Source: Cytophagales bacterium (GTDB lineage Bacteria > Bacteroidota > Bacteroidia > Cytophagales > Cyclobacteriaceae). From it: a DNA stretch of 45,367 nt. Position numbers and translations under genes: made by a program. A model generated the notes under the pieces. That model had not been told where the DNA came from and searched no databases. It was given only the letters and a program-made list of their open reading frames with translations. Shown here one piece after another: positions 16,903 to 25,914 of the stretch (the stretch's first letter is position 1; each line of letters begins with the position of its first letter). The DNA lies in NCBI GenBank assembly GCA_022360055.1, contig JAKSDO010000038.1, forward strand, positions 1 to 45,367, read 5' to 3'.

Positions 16903-18486
16903 TTATTTTAAAGAAGATTTACCGTAGAATTTGTATAAATGAAAATCACCAGACTTCCGCATTTTAACACCCAAAATCAAATAACGGAGCCAAGTATTTT
17001 TGTTCTTCGGTGAGCAGCAATGTTTTTCGTATTTTTTTCCGCTACCGGGGCGTGTTGCTTCGATTTCAAAGATGTTTTCAGCAATTTCTATTGCTGTTAA
17101 TGGACTCAGGTCTGCTTTCATTACTTGAAGTTGCCTTTCGAGTTCTTTATAGACTTTGTACGCTACGAAAGAGATGCAGATATGGGCTTCTATCCTCCGT
17201 TGCAATCGGTGGTAAACCGGTCTTATTTTCAGGTCAGATTTGGCTACCCTAAAAGCTTTTTCTACATGCCAGAGATGCTTGTAATTTTCAATCACCTGAT
17301 TCTTGTTAAGTCTGGCGTTGGTGATATAGCCTTTGAGTCCATCCCAGTTGGCATCTTGTGCTATTTTCTCTTTGTCAATCATGATCGTTAGTTCACCTTC
17401 TAATTTCAAAAATTTGTTGTATCCCCTGTTGTTGATACTGGATTTAGTTAACCTGCCTGTTCTGATTTGCTTTTCAAGCCTTCTCAGACCTCTTTCACGA
17501 TTGTAACGATCCTTGTTAGCTCTATGCTCCGAATAGGAGATAATGAGTTTTAAATCATCCTTTTTGATGGCGGTACTTTGACCATCCTCAAGTTTTAGTT
17601 CCAAAATTTTTTTCCTGATAGCATCCGATTCATTTTTTATTCTGGCACCCAAGATGAACTCATAACCCATACGCTGAAGATCCTTTATATTAGATTTAGA
17701 GAGCAGGCCTGAGTCAGCTATTATCACTAACTGGCCCAGGTTGTACTTCTTTCTAAAAGCTTCCAGTACGGGAAGCATGGTATGCCCTTCAAACTTATTG
17801 CCTTCAAAAATTTCATAGGCCAACGGATAACCATTTTTACTCACCAATAACCCCAGTACTATCTGTGGATTTTGATGTTTGCCTTCTTTGGAAAATCCCG
17901 TTTTTCTTAAATCATCTTCCTGATCAATTTCAAAATATAGCGTAGTTACATCATAGAAAACAACGCTGATTTGATTGTTTAGCATCTTTAGGGTATGCTC
18001 GTAACTGATGTACTGCACAAGCTCTTTCTGAGAAGTGTAGAGCTTGTCAAGATATCGATATACCTGGTCCTCACTCCAATCAATTTGCTTGTAGCGGTAA
18101 AGGTATTCTGTGGTCTTCAATTTGCTCTTCGGATAAGCCATACGGCATATGACCAACTGCTTGAAAAGCTCATCATCAATTTTGTTAAAACCAATATCAT
18201 CGAAAATCCGGCCCAAAAGGTAATCAAAGCCTACCTGCTTCATTTGGCGAATCGAATCAAAAAACTTTTCAATCAGCTCATCTGTATTGGAAAAATCAAG
18301 CTCTTGAGTCCCCGATTGAAGATCAATCCAGTTTTTTGCTCTTCTTACCAACTGATTTAGTTTCTCCTCAGAATCAGTACCACCAAAACTCTTAAGAACT
18401 CTATAACTTCCAGTACTTTTATCAACAACCTGAATATACGTCTTGCCTTTCTTTGATTTCAGTTTCCGTACAAACATAGAAATCAA
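16903..18486 (-). CDS. IS1634-like (IS4 superfamily) DDE transposase
   Basis: This 527-residue transposase (start 18486, or Met 4 at 18477) has the first Asp at 179 in YDVTTLYFE, the second at 258 in IADSGLL, and the IS4-type Y-x2-[R/L]-x3-E-x6-K motif as YKHLWHVEKAFRVAK with Glu 409. The DLRKTGFSKEGKHQNPQIVLGLL block is typical of the IS1634 group. All three catalytic residues are present, so the enzyme may be active. Its last 14 residues lie beyond the inferred left inverted repeat, so the stop codon is borrowed from the flanking DNA or the true end of the element is further out. The gene points against its neighbours and separates the sialidase from module 2. Confidence 0.92.
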   Translation of the reverse strand: MISMFVRKLKSKKGKTYIQVVDKSTGSYRVLKSFGGTDSEEKLNQLVRRAKNWIDLQSGTQELDFSNTDELIEKFFDSIRQMKQVGFDYLLGRIFDDIGFNKIDDELFKQLVICRMAYPKSKLKTTEYLYRYKQIDWSEDQVYRYLDKLYTSQKELVQYISYEHTLKMLNNQISVVFYDVTTLYFEIDQEDDLRKTGFSKEGKHQNPQIVLGLLVSKNGYPLAYEIFEGNKFEGHTMLPVLEAFRKKYNLGQLVIIADSGLLSKSNIKDLQRMGYEFILGARIKNESDAIRKKILELKLEDGQSTAIKKDDLKLIISYSEHRANKDRYNRERGLRRLEKQIRTGRLTKSSINNRGYNKFLKLEGELTIMIDKEKIAQDANWDGLKGYITNARLNKNQVIENYKHLWHVEKAFRVAKSDLKIRPVYHRLQRRIEAHICISFVAYKVYKELERQLQVMKADLSPLTAIEIAENIFEIEATRPGSGKKYEKHCCSPKNKNTWLRYLILGVKMRKSGDFHLYKFYGKSSLK

Positions 18487-18590
18487 CGATATTCATAAAA
18501 ATTAACACCCAAGACACCAATACCTAAATTGACAATTGTTTGTATATCAGATATTTACAATTTCAAGTGAAAAGTAGTGCGGAAGTCAGG
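16949..18590 (-). mobile_element. IS1634-like insertion sequence
   Basis: The ends are set by an imperfect inverted repeat: CCAGACTTCCGCA at 16949-16961 and TGCGGAAGTCAGG at 18578-18590 match at 12 of 13 bases. I find no convincing target duplication next to these ends, so the exact limits are uncertain. The element holds one gene, the transposase. It probably inserted after the sialidase/module 2 arrangement was formed, because the sigma factor operator remains intact 90 bp beyond its right end. Confidence 0.55.
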
Positions 18591-18679
18591 AGAATGATAC
18601 TTCTATAACAATTACTCAACTCCTTCCTTAGAATGGATATATGTCAAACAAGTGGAATATTTTTTTATTATTATGTTGA

Positions 18680-18692
18680 TATGTAAAACATA
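18680..18692. promoter_or_regulatory. Palindromic operator, copy 4 (TATGTAAAACATA)
   Basis: This site has the centre A of the consensus and differs by one base in the right arm. It lies 64 bp before the module 2 sigma factor ATG. I see no exact TAnnTTTG element at the spacing found in copies 1 and 3. Confidence 0.45.
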
Positions 18693-18756
18693 ATAATGCT
18701 TTGATCTTTCAATTGTAATCTTTAACTTACGAAGCATTTCTAAATTTAAAGCTCAA

Positions 18757-19341
18757 ATGACTGAAGAGTATTTGTCTGAAATTATAAAGAAATTCGAAAT
18801 AGAAGATGATGAGAGCGCATTTGAGATATTCTATAATGCATTTTTTCCAAGGATTTTTGATATAGCAAAATACTATACCAAATCCACTCTTCTTGCAGAA
18901 GAAGTTGTAAATGATACCTTCTTAAATATATGGAAGAAGCGGAAAAGCTTAAAGACAGTTAAAAACATTAAGGGTTATCTCTTTACATCTACTAAAAACA
19001 AATCACTTGATGCTTTAAAAAAAGTAAATAAACGGGAACATTTATTATATATAGACCAGGTAGAGCATGAGCTGAGAGCCTATATTTCAAGACCAGATGA
19101 AATCATGTGTTCCCAGGAATTTCTTGAATTTTACGTAAAGTCAGTCGATGCTTTAGATACAAAAACAAAGTTGATTTTTAAACTGGTGAAGCAGGATATG
19201 ATGAAATATGCTGAAGTTGCAGAGTTATTACAATTATCTGTAAAAACAGTGGAAAATCATATGTGCAAAGCATTGAAGCAAATTAGGGAGCGCATAAAAA
19301 ATTCTGAGAAATTGCCGGTCAAGAATATAAACATAAATTAG
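18757..19341 (+). CDS. ECF-type RNA polymerase sigma factor, module 2
   Basis: This 194-residue factor has sigma region 2 at about 20-90 (FYNAFFPRIFDIAKYY, EEVVNDTFLNIWKKR) and region 4 at about 128-185 (YAEVAELLQLSVKTVENHMCKALKQI). It is clearly a different lineage from the module 1 and module 3 factors: its region 4 lacks the LTxRQ(R/K)EI opening of those two and uses a VKTVENH recognition helix. That would let the three modules respond separately. The fecR gene follows on the same strand. A palindromic operator upstream suggests that this operon, unlike modules 1 and 3, is also under the control of the regulator of the sulfatases and sialidase. Confidence 0.92.
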   Translation: MTEEYLSEIIKKFEIEDDESAFEIFYNAFFPRIFDIAKYYTKSTLLAEEVVNDTFLNIWKKRKSLKTVKNIKGYLFTSTKNKSLDALKKVNKREHLLYIDQVEHELRAYISRPDEIMCSQEFLEFYVKSVDALDTKTKLIFKLVKQDMMKYAEVAELLQLSVKTVENHMCKALKQIRERIKNSEKLPVKNININ

Positions 19342-19581
19342 TTTAAATATTTACAATAATTTGATTTTGACGCCTCGCCTTGAAGTGAAAATGCTGTATT
19401 TCGATATATTAAATACGGTTACTTCTTCAAAATGCCTCAAATTTCTCTTATCTGCACATTAGCATTAACGTCATGCTACAATTCTGGTGCTAGGTATTTT
19501 CCTTCCGAATTAAAAAAAATCTATCAAATCAAAAGGGTGTTTCTCAATTTTATCGTCATTATAGAAAAGAATGCTGTAATA

Positions 19582-20604
19582 GTGGAAGAATTTGATAATA
19601 TATTAGGTAAGATCTTGTCGGGAGATGCAACTGAGGAGGAAAAGATCCGAATGATGGATTTTCTTGATTCAGGTACAAAAGAAGCGGAGAGCTACAAGAA
19701 ATATTATCAACAGGTTCTTCACATAAATTTGCTAGACAATTATAATAATTCAAAAAGACTATTTTCAAGAATCCAAAAAGATGTCCATCAGGTCAATGAT
19801 GATGAAGATGTAATCCAAATGTCTCGCCAAATAAAACTGTATAAATACTTAAGTTCAATTGCTGCAGCAATTTTAATCTTAATTCTATTCTTTTTCGTAA
19901 TAAATTTTGAGCTTCAAGAAAGCAATCACAGTGAAAGTAATTATAAAGAAGAATTCGTTAAGAAAAGCACCACCTTGGGCCAAAAATCTAAAATATTCCT
20001 TCCGGATGGCAGTCTGGTCTGGTTAAATTCCGGTAGTTCCATTAGATATCAAATTACGCCAGCAGATTCCTCAAGAGAGATATACCTGAAAGGCGAAGCT
20101 TATTTTGAAGTAAAAAGTGATCGTAATCGGCCATTTAAAGTTCATACAGTTCTACTTACGGTTACCGCTTTGGGCACAGCATTTAATGTACAAGCCTATG
20201 ACAAGAATGAATCAACGCAGGCAACATTAGTAGAAGGGAAAATATCTATCGAAGGTGACGAATACTATGATGAGTTAGAGCCTGGCGAGCAGATTTCTGC
20301 CCTATTACTCAAAGAGCCATCAGGTAAAATACAATTTAGGAAATCAAATAGTGATGTTAATAAGGTGGTGGCCTGGAAAGATGGGATTATTGTGATGGAA
20401 AGTGTTGAGCTAAATAAAGCTTTTGATATTCTTCATCGATGGTATGGAGTCAAATTCAATATCGAAGGTAATGTGGACCTTAAGGTGCCTTACTCTGGAA
20501 AGTTTGAAAACGAAACTTTAGATATAGTTTTACAAAGCATGAGTTACAGTTGTTCGTTTAATTATACTATTAATAATAAAATTGTGGATATAAAATTTAA
20601 ATGA
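19582..20604 (+). CDS. FecR-family anti-sigma factor, module 2
   Basis: I place the start at GTG 19582 because the family-like N-terminus (EEFDNILGKILSGDATEEEK) begins there and the length, 340 residues, matches the other two FecR proteins. The frame is open back to ATG 19432, which would add 50 residues with no FecR character. A transmembrane segment (SSIAAAILILILFFFVI, about residues 94-110) separates the sigma-binding N-terminus from the periplasmic FecR domain (KSKIFLPDGSLVWLNSGSS, TALGTAFNV). A DUF4974-type end carries WKDGIIVMESVELNKAFDIL. It should restrain the sigma factor encoded at 18757 until signalled by the STN domain of the transporter encoded at 20723. Confidence 0.9.
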   Translation: MEEFDNILGKILSGDATEEEKIRMMDFLDSGTKEAESYKKYYQQVLHINLLDNYNNSKRLFSRIQKDVHQVNDDEDVIQMSRQIKLYKYLSSIAAAILILILFFFVINFELQESNHSESNYKEEFVKKSTTLGQKSKIFLPDGSLVWLNSGSSIRYQITPADSSREIYLKGEAYFEVKSDRNRPFKVHTVLLTVTALGTAFNVQAYDKNESTQATLVEGKISIEGDEYYDELEPGEQISALLLKEPSGKIQFRKSNSDVNKVVAWKDGIIVMESVELNKAFDILHRWYGVKFNIEGNVDLKVPYSGKFENETLDIVLQSMSYSCSFNYTINNKIVDIKFK

Positions 20605-20634
20605 ATTGTATATGGCTGAATAACTAAAAGAATG

Positions 20635-20663
20635 TAAGCCGACAGGTGTCAGCTGTCGGCTTA
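20635..20663 (+). promoter_or_regulatory. Leader hairpin between fecR and susC, module 2
   Basis: TAAGCCGACAG (20635-20645) and CTGTCGGCTTA (20653-20663) form a perfect 11 bp stem with a seven-base loop, 30 nt after the fecR stop and 59 nt before the susC ATG. The short AT tail gives no clear T-run. The place matches the hairpins of modules 1 and 3, while the stem sequence is unrelated. Confidence 0.65.
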
Positions 20664-20722
20664 TTAATACCAGAATTGACGTTCTGGAGAATTAATGATT
20701 TATAACTAAATCCCTTAAAATT

Positions 20723-23700
20723 ATGAAAAACAAATTACAGAGACAATTAATTATGATGTCTAGATTATTGTTTTATGGTATCACAGTGCAATGCTTCTTT
20801 ATTACCATGCTGTTGGCATCAGATATTGAAGCACAGAGGATAGAGTCTGTGCATAAGGTTTATCTTAATGTTGAATTAAATGAGTCTTCTCTAGTCGAAT
20901 TGTTATCCATCATCGAAGATCAAACTTCATTTCATTTTTCATATAGAGATAATGATATATCTGAATATAAAGTGTCGTTAAATAACAAAAATAATCAGAC
21001 GGTTGGTGAACTTTTGCTGCAAATATCAAAGCAGACAGGTCTTTATTTCAGACAGGTAAACAACAACATTAATGTAAAAAAGCCACAACTTAATAATAAT
21101 GACCTAAAAAAGATCGAAGTTTTTATTGATGGAATTACAATTTCAGGGAAAGTTATCTCCCAAGATGATGATTCTGGATTACCAGGTGTCAACGTAATTC
21201 TCAAGGGCACACAAGAGGGTACGGTCACTGACGTAGATGGAAACTTTACACTGACTGTGTCTGATGAAGATGCAATTCTTGTTTTTAGCTCTGTTGGATA
21301 TATACAAGAAGAAGTTCAGGTTGGCAATAGAACCAACATAGACATGATCCTCACACCAGATATCACGGCCCTTGAAGAAATTGTTGTGATTGGTTATGGA
21401 ACTCAAAATAAAAAGTATATAACAGGCTCTGTAGCAAAAGTTGATGTAGCTGAGATCAATAAGCAGGTGGAATCAAATGTTCAAAATCTGCTGCAAGGCC
21501 GCGTTGCGGGATTAAGTATTACGCCTACTTCAGGAGCTCCTGGAGCAGGTATGAACGTGAATATCAGGGGGAACAGCTCAATCAATGCTGGAACATCTCC
21601 ACTCTATGTAGTTGATGGAATACAAATTGGAGGTGGGTCAAGATCCTTTGTTGGAAATGCAGATCAGAATGTCACACCTGATGTCAATCCATTATCCTTT
21701 CTTAATCCTAATGACATCGAATCCATACAGGTACTAAAGGATGCCTCTTCCACAGCGATCTACGGTGCCAGAGGAGCCAATGGTGTCATAATCATTACAA
21801 CAAAAAAGGGGCAGTACGGCCAAAAACCTTCCATAAACCTAGTAAGCGAGGTCGGCGTGCAATATGTGCATAACAAACTCGACTTGATGAATGGTGCGCA
21901 GCATGCACAGTTTCTTAACGATTACCTAGTAGCAACCGGAAATCAACCAGCCTTCAACGAGCAAGAAATTGCCGCAATAGGTGCTGGCACTGATTGGCAA
22001 GATGAAGTTACTCGAGGAGGTACAGACGCTATGATTCAAAATTATCAATTATCAGCATCTGGTAGTAATAATGGATTAAATTACTTTGTATCAGGTTCAT
22101 ATTTTGACCAGGATGGTATTGTATTGAATACGGGATTAACCAGGTATTCATTTCGTTCAAATATTGATATGGATGTTTCAGATAAACTGAAATTTACTTC
22201 AGCGATCACATATGCACGGACCGAAAACAGAAACAGCCCTGAAACCTCAGCAAGTGGCACTACAAGAACTGCAATACAGAAAGGTTATGTGACTTCTCCG
22301 ACGATCGATGTGTTTGACGAAAATGGAGACTATATAATCGATTGGACAAATTCTACTAATCCGGAAAATCCGGTTTGGGCTCTCAAAGACGTGAATTCTG
22401 AAGTTGTGTTTGATAATTTTCTAGGCAGTTTTGGCATTAACTATAATATTGCAGAAAACCTTGATTTTAATGCATCTTTGGGTTTAGATTTCAGCAACTC
22501 AGGCGGACAAACTTACCTTCCTGCACGATCAACTTACCTAGGCGGACTGACCCAAGGTAGGGGTGATTTAACCGAACGTAAAAATACTTCTTGGATCAAT
22601 GAATATACTCTTACCTACGGAAGGAAATTCGGGGAGCATGATTTAAGCGTAATGCTCGGCTCAAGTGTGCAAAAAATAAAAATATATTCTACTCGAACCA
22701 CAGCTTTTACTTTTCCTAATGATATCTTCAGGATGAATGCTATTCAAACTGCTTCTGGTGGAACCACAGCATATTCTGGTCTTAGTGAATTCGCTTTAGT
22801 AGGCTTCCTGGGTAGAATTAATTACAACTATAATGATCGATACCTCATCACCGGGAGTGTTCGCCGAGACGGGGCTTCAGTCTTTGCACCTGATAAAAAA
22901 TGGGGTACTTTTGGTTCATTGTCCGCAGGTTGGAGTATATCAAATGAATCGTTCCTTGAAAATGCCAGCGCCATTGATGACTTAAAAATTCGTGTGGGTT
23001 ATGGCATAACTGGTAATAATTCAATAGGACCATATCGGTCTTTTGCTGCTGTTGGCCCAGGAGGCCAATACATACTTGGTGGTCAGGTGTATTCGGGTAC
23101 AAGGCCCTCACAGCTTGCAAATAACGAATTGGGATGGGAAAACACTCTGATGACTAATTTTGGGCTTGATATTCGTCTATTTAGTAACAGGTTATACGGC
23201 ACATTTGACTACTTTGATAAAACAACAGATGATATGTTGTTAAATGTCACTTTGGATGCGTCCAATGGCATCCAGTCAAACAAACTTTTTAACACAGGCT
23301 CTGTCACCAATAATGGTCTGGAATTGCTTTTAGGTGGCTCACCGGTGCAATCTGAAAAATTTGACTGGACCATAGAATTAAATGCAACATTTAATTTTGA
23401 TAAAAATAAAATTAAAAGCCTTGGACTCAGCACTAATCGCACCTACCAAGGATTCAGCCCGGCTATTGTGGGTGCAGAAGCAAAAATTGATAGTACTGGT
23501 CTGCCTTTTGGATCGTACTTTGGCTACCAGGTAGAAGGAGTTTGGAATAACCAAAGTGATATCAACTCGGCGGCTGTCGCTGGCTTTGATACAACTGGAA
23601 TAGTACCCGGTGATTTACGTATTAAGGATATAAATCAGAATGGATTCATTGATGCCGGAGACAGGGTGATATTAGGGAATCCATACCCCGATTTCTATTT

Positions 23701-24172
23701 TGGATTTAACAATACTTTTACTTATAAAGGATTTGAATTGACAATTTTTGTTCGCGGTGTGCAGGGAATTGATGTGATAAACGGAGCTTCTGCAGAAATT
23801 TTCAATCCTGCAGAGGGCTCAACCAATAAACATGTTGATTTGGTGGACCGATGGACATCTTCTAATACGAGTAGTAATATACCAAGAGCAGGAGCTGGTG
23901 GTGTGTTAAGTGACGCCCCTCTTTCTACCTATGTCGAAGATGGTTCCTTCATCAAAATCCAGAATATTCAGCTTGCTTATACTTTTGGAAATCTACCTAA
24001 ATGGATGCAAAGTGCCAAAGTGTATTTATCTGGTCAGAACCTGGCTACATTTACCGATTACTCCGGTGTAGATCCTTCATTGGTCGGTGCAGGTGGCAGC
24101 ATGCTGGGTATCGATTTTGGTGCATACCCAACATCATCCACATACATGTTAGGAGTAAATCTTGGATTTTAA
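20723..24172 (+). CDS. SusC/RagA-type TonB-dependent transporter with STN domain, module 2
   Basis: This 1149-residue transporter has a signal peptide (to about 38), an STN domain (about 45-122), a carboxypeptidase-regulatory-like domain (about 138-220, SGLPGVNVILKGTQEGTV), a TonB-box-like EEIVVIGYGTQ, the plug (about 235-355, with the IRGNSSINAGTSPLYVVDG block) and a barrel ending in NLGF. The start at 20723 is in the AAAATTATGAA context shared by the three modules. The regulatory-like domain is closely similar to that of the other two transporters, whereas the barrels diverge, as expected if the imported glycans differ. The susD partner begins 23 bp after the stop. Confidence 0.96.
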   Translation: MKNKLQRQLIMMSRLLFYGITVQCFFITMLLASDIEAQRIESVHKVYLNVELNESSLVELLSIIEDQTSFHFSYRDNDISEYKVSLNNKNNQTVGELLLQISKQTGLYFRQVNNNINVKKPQLNNNDLKKIEVFIDGITISGKVISQDDDSGLPGVNVILKGTQEGTVTDVDGNFTLTVSDEDAILVFSSVGYIQEEVQVGNRTNIDMILTPDITALEEIVVIGYGTQNKKYITGSVAKVDVAEINKQVESNVQNLLQGRVAGLSITPTSGAPGAGMNVNIRGNSSINAGTSPLYVVDGIQIGGGSRSFVGNADQNVTPDVNPLSFLNPNDIESIQVLKDASSTAIYGARGANGVIIITTKKGQYGQKPSINLVSEVGVQYVHNKLDLMNGAQHAQFLNDYLVATGNQPAFNEQEIAAIGAGTDWQDEVTRGGTDAMIQNYQLSASGSNNGLNYFVSGSYFDQDGIVLNTGLTRYSFRSNIDMDVSDKLKFTSAITYARTENRNSPETSASGTTRTAIQKGYVTSPTIDVFDENGDYIIDWTNSTNPENPVWALKDVNSEVVFDNFLGSFGINYNIAENLDFNASLGLDFSNSGGQTYLPARSTYLGGLTQGRGDLTERKNTSWINEYTLTYGRKFGEHDLSVMLGSSVQKIKIYSTRTTAFTFPNDIFRMNAIQTASGGTTAYSGLSEFALVGFLGRINYNYNDRYLITGSVRRDGASVFAPDKKWGTFGSLSAGWSISNESFLENASAIDDLKIRVGYGITGNNSIGPYRSFAAVGPGGQYILGGQVYSGTRPSQLANNELGWENTLMTNFGLDIRLFSNRLYGTFDYFDKTTDDMLLNVTLDASNGIQSNKLFNTGSVTNNGLELLLGGSPVQSEKFDWTIELNATFNFDKNKIKSLGLSTNRTYQGFSPAIVGAEAKIDSTGLPFGSYFGYQVEGVWNNQSDINSAAVAGFDTTGIVPGDLRIKDINQNGFIDAGDRVILGNPYPDFYFGFNNTFTYKGFELTIFVRGVQGIDVINGASAEIFNPAEGSTNKHVDLVDRWTSSNTSSNIPRAGAGGVLSDAPLSTYVEDGSFIKIQNIQLAYTFGNLPKWMQSAKVYLSGQNLATFTDYSGVDPSLVGAGGSMLGIDFGAYPTSSTYMLGVNLGF

Positions 24173-24195
24173 TTAAACACAAAACTTTGACTATC

Positions 24196-25746
24196 ATGAG
24201 ATTATTTAAATATATATTTTCAATTGCCATAATATCAATTATTGCTTCCTGCGATAATTATCTTGAAGAAAGTCCTCCTGATTTCCTTGATCCTGAGCAA
24301 GCTTACCAGACCGAAGATGATATATTTCAAGCATTGGTAGGTGCTTATGACAGGTTGGGAACTAACAGTCAGGATTATTATAAAAGAAGGTTTGGCTATA
24401 TGATCCATTTTACTTCAGATGAAATGGATCCAATTGATCTTGGAGCAGATAGGCCGTTACATGACTTTACATTTACTAGTGCAGATTTAAACATCAGAAA
24501 TACCTATGATGGAATTTATAAGGCCATCGCTGCAGCCAATGCAGTGATAGATAATATTGATCTAATAGCAGGAATAAGCGAGCAACAAGCTAATCAGTAC
24601 GAAGCAGAAGCCAAATTTCTTCGCGCGCTGCATCATTTCAATGCACTACGATTGTGGGGAAATATTATTATAAGGGATAAGTCTGTGTCTTCTATTGATG
24701 AAGCTAATAGTGCCCAAAGCCCGATAGCTGATGTTTATGATTTCATTATTGAAGATTTGACATTTGCCAAAGACAACATGATGGAAATCAATGAAACTGG
24801 AAGGGCTACAAGCGGAGCAGCAGCAGCACTATTGGCAAAGGTTTACTTGACCAGAGCGGGTTCATCAGCTGCTCAACCTGGTGATTATCAAGCTTGTGTA
24901 GATGCTTGCAATGAGGTGTCCGGTTATTCGCTTATGTCTGACTTTGAGAAAGCGATAGGCAAAGAAGATGCCTTTAATAATGAGTCAATCTTTGAATTTA
25001 TCACGACCAGGGGTGGAATAACAGGAAACGGTGAACTATCTATTTGGGGAGTATTTATGTTGCCTGTCGATCTTTATACAGATAGCATCACTTTTAATGA
25101 AATAAATCCGTCTTACTCCGATCAAGCTACTACTCCAGGTACTGCAGATATCGTGAGTGAAATTCCGTTCTTCAATAAATTTGATGCCAGGGATTACCGA
25201 AGGGAGCAAACTTTTGTGTATCATGGGACTTCAAGCAGTGGTGATTCCATCGGATACGATTCTTTCAAGAGGACTTTCCCTCACTTACCTCAGAAATTTA
25301 TTGATCAGAGCGCCAATACCGACAGAAGTGGTTATGGATTCTCTGCCAATATCCAGATTTTACGCTATGCTGATGTCATACTAATGAAAGCTGAAGCACT
25401 CAACGAATTGGGGAACAAAGCGGACGCTATCATTGAAGTCAATAAAATTCGTAAGCGTGCACGCGATGGCGACGGTGCTGGACCATGGTTAGAAACAGGA
25501 TTCCCTGCAGATGTACCAGCAGATATAAGTCAGGATTCCCTGAGAAATTTAATTTTGGAAGAAAGAGCACTGGAACTTGCATTCGAAGGTCATCGCTGGT
25601 TTGACCTGGTAAGAACCAACAGGATGGTATCTACATTACAGGCACAAGGAAAAGCTGTTACGGAAAAACACAGGCTATTCCCGGTGCCTATTCAACAATT
25701 ACAATTGCCAAATTCATTGCTTACCCAAAATCCTGGCTGGGAATAG
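24196..25746 (+). CDS. SusD/RagB-type outer-membrane lipoprotein, module 2
   Basis: This 516-residue glycan-binding lipoprotein starts at ATG 24196, just after the susC stop. The frame is open far upstream inside susC, but only this ATG gives a lipoprotein signal (Cys 19 in IIASCDNY). Family blocks include AEAKFLRALHHFNALRLWG, the YADVILMKAEALNELG repeat region, LILEERALELAFEGHRWFDL and the ending LLTQNPGWE. It would form the lid of the module 2 SusC barrel and select the ligand. A hairpin terminator starts 17 bp after the stop, which separates this operon from the catabolic genes that follow. Confidence 0.95.
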   Translation: MRLFKYIFSIAIISIIASCDNYLEESPPDFLDPEQAYQTEDDIFQALVGAYDRLGTNSQDYYKRRFGYMIHFTSDEMDPIDLGADRPLHDFTFTSADLNIRNTYDGIYKAIAAANAVIDNIDLIAGISEQQANQYEAEAKFLRALHHFNALRLWGNIIIRDKSVSSIDEANSAQSPIADVYDFIIEDLTFAKDNMMEINETGRATSGAAAALLAKVYLTRAGSSAAQPGDYQACVDACNEVSGYSLMSDFEKAIGKEDAFNNESIFEFITTRGGITGNGELSIWGVFMLPVDLYTDSITFNEINPSYSDQATTPGTADIVSEIPFFNKFDARDYRREQTFVYHGTSSSGDSIGYDSFKRTFPHLPQKFIDQSANTDRSGYGFSANIQILRYADVILMKAEALNELGNKADAIIEVNKIRKRARDGDGAGPWLETGFPADVPADISQDSLRNLILEERALELAFEGHRWFDLVRTNRMVSTLQAQGKAVTEKHRLFPVPIQQLQLPNSLLTQNPGWE

Positions 25747-25763
25747 GAAATCTCTAATATCTT

Positions 25764-25795
25764 CGAAAAAGACTGTCGAATGACAGCCTTTTTCG
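25764..25795 (+). terminator. Intrinsic terminator of module 2
   Basis: CGAAAAAG (25764-25771) pairs with CTTTTTCG (25788-25795); inside, CTGTC pairs with GACAG across one A-C mismatch and a four-base GAAT loop. The stem starts 17 bp after the susD stop. The A and T runs would let it work in both directions. Confidence 0.8.
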
Positions 25796-25837
25796 TTTCG
25801 CATACTTAAAAATGTTTGAAGTATTTCATTTTAAGGT

Positions 25838-25856
25838 ATGTTATAACATGTTATAA
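25838..25856. promoter_or_regulatory. Overlapping palindromes and 10-bp-spaced direct repeat, catabolic operon operator
   Basis: The perfect palindrome ATGTTATAACAT (25838-25849) overlaps a second one, TTATAACATGTTATAA (25841-25856). Read otherwise, ATGTTATAA occurs twice with starts 10 bp apart, one helical turn. It stands 58 bp before the first gene of the catabolic run. E. coli NanR, a FadR-type GntR protein, also uses short direct repeats, which makes the GntR gene of this operon a candidate binder. That link is an inference. Confidence 0.5.
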
Positions 25857-25914
25857 TTTTAGCTATGGATATTAATCAGTTGGTTTTTAACACCCATCAA
25901 AACCAATCATCTTA

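Noticed and set aside
17995-18360. 121-codon frame opposite the IS transposase
   Set aside because: Antisense shadow of the transposase; no domain and no start signal.
16964-18512. Direct repeat TTAACACCCAA at 16964-16974 and 18502-18512
   Set aside because: The left copy is coding sequence within the transposase and neither copy is at the IS ends, so it cannot be a target duplication. Probably chance.
24001-24195. Upstream extension of the module 2 SusD frame
   Set aside because: It overlaps the susC end and encodes no lipoprotein signal; the ATG at 24196 does.
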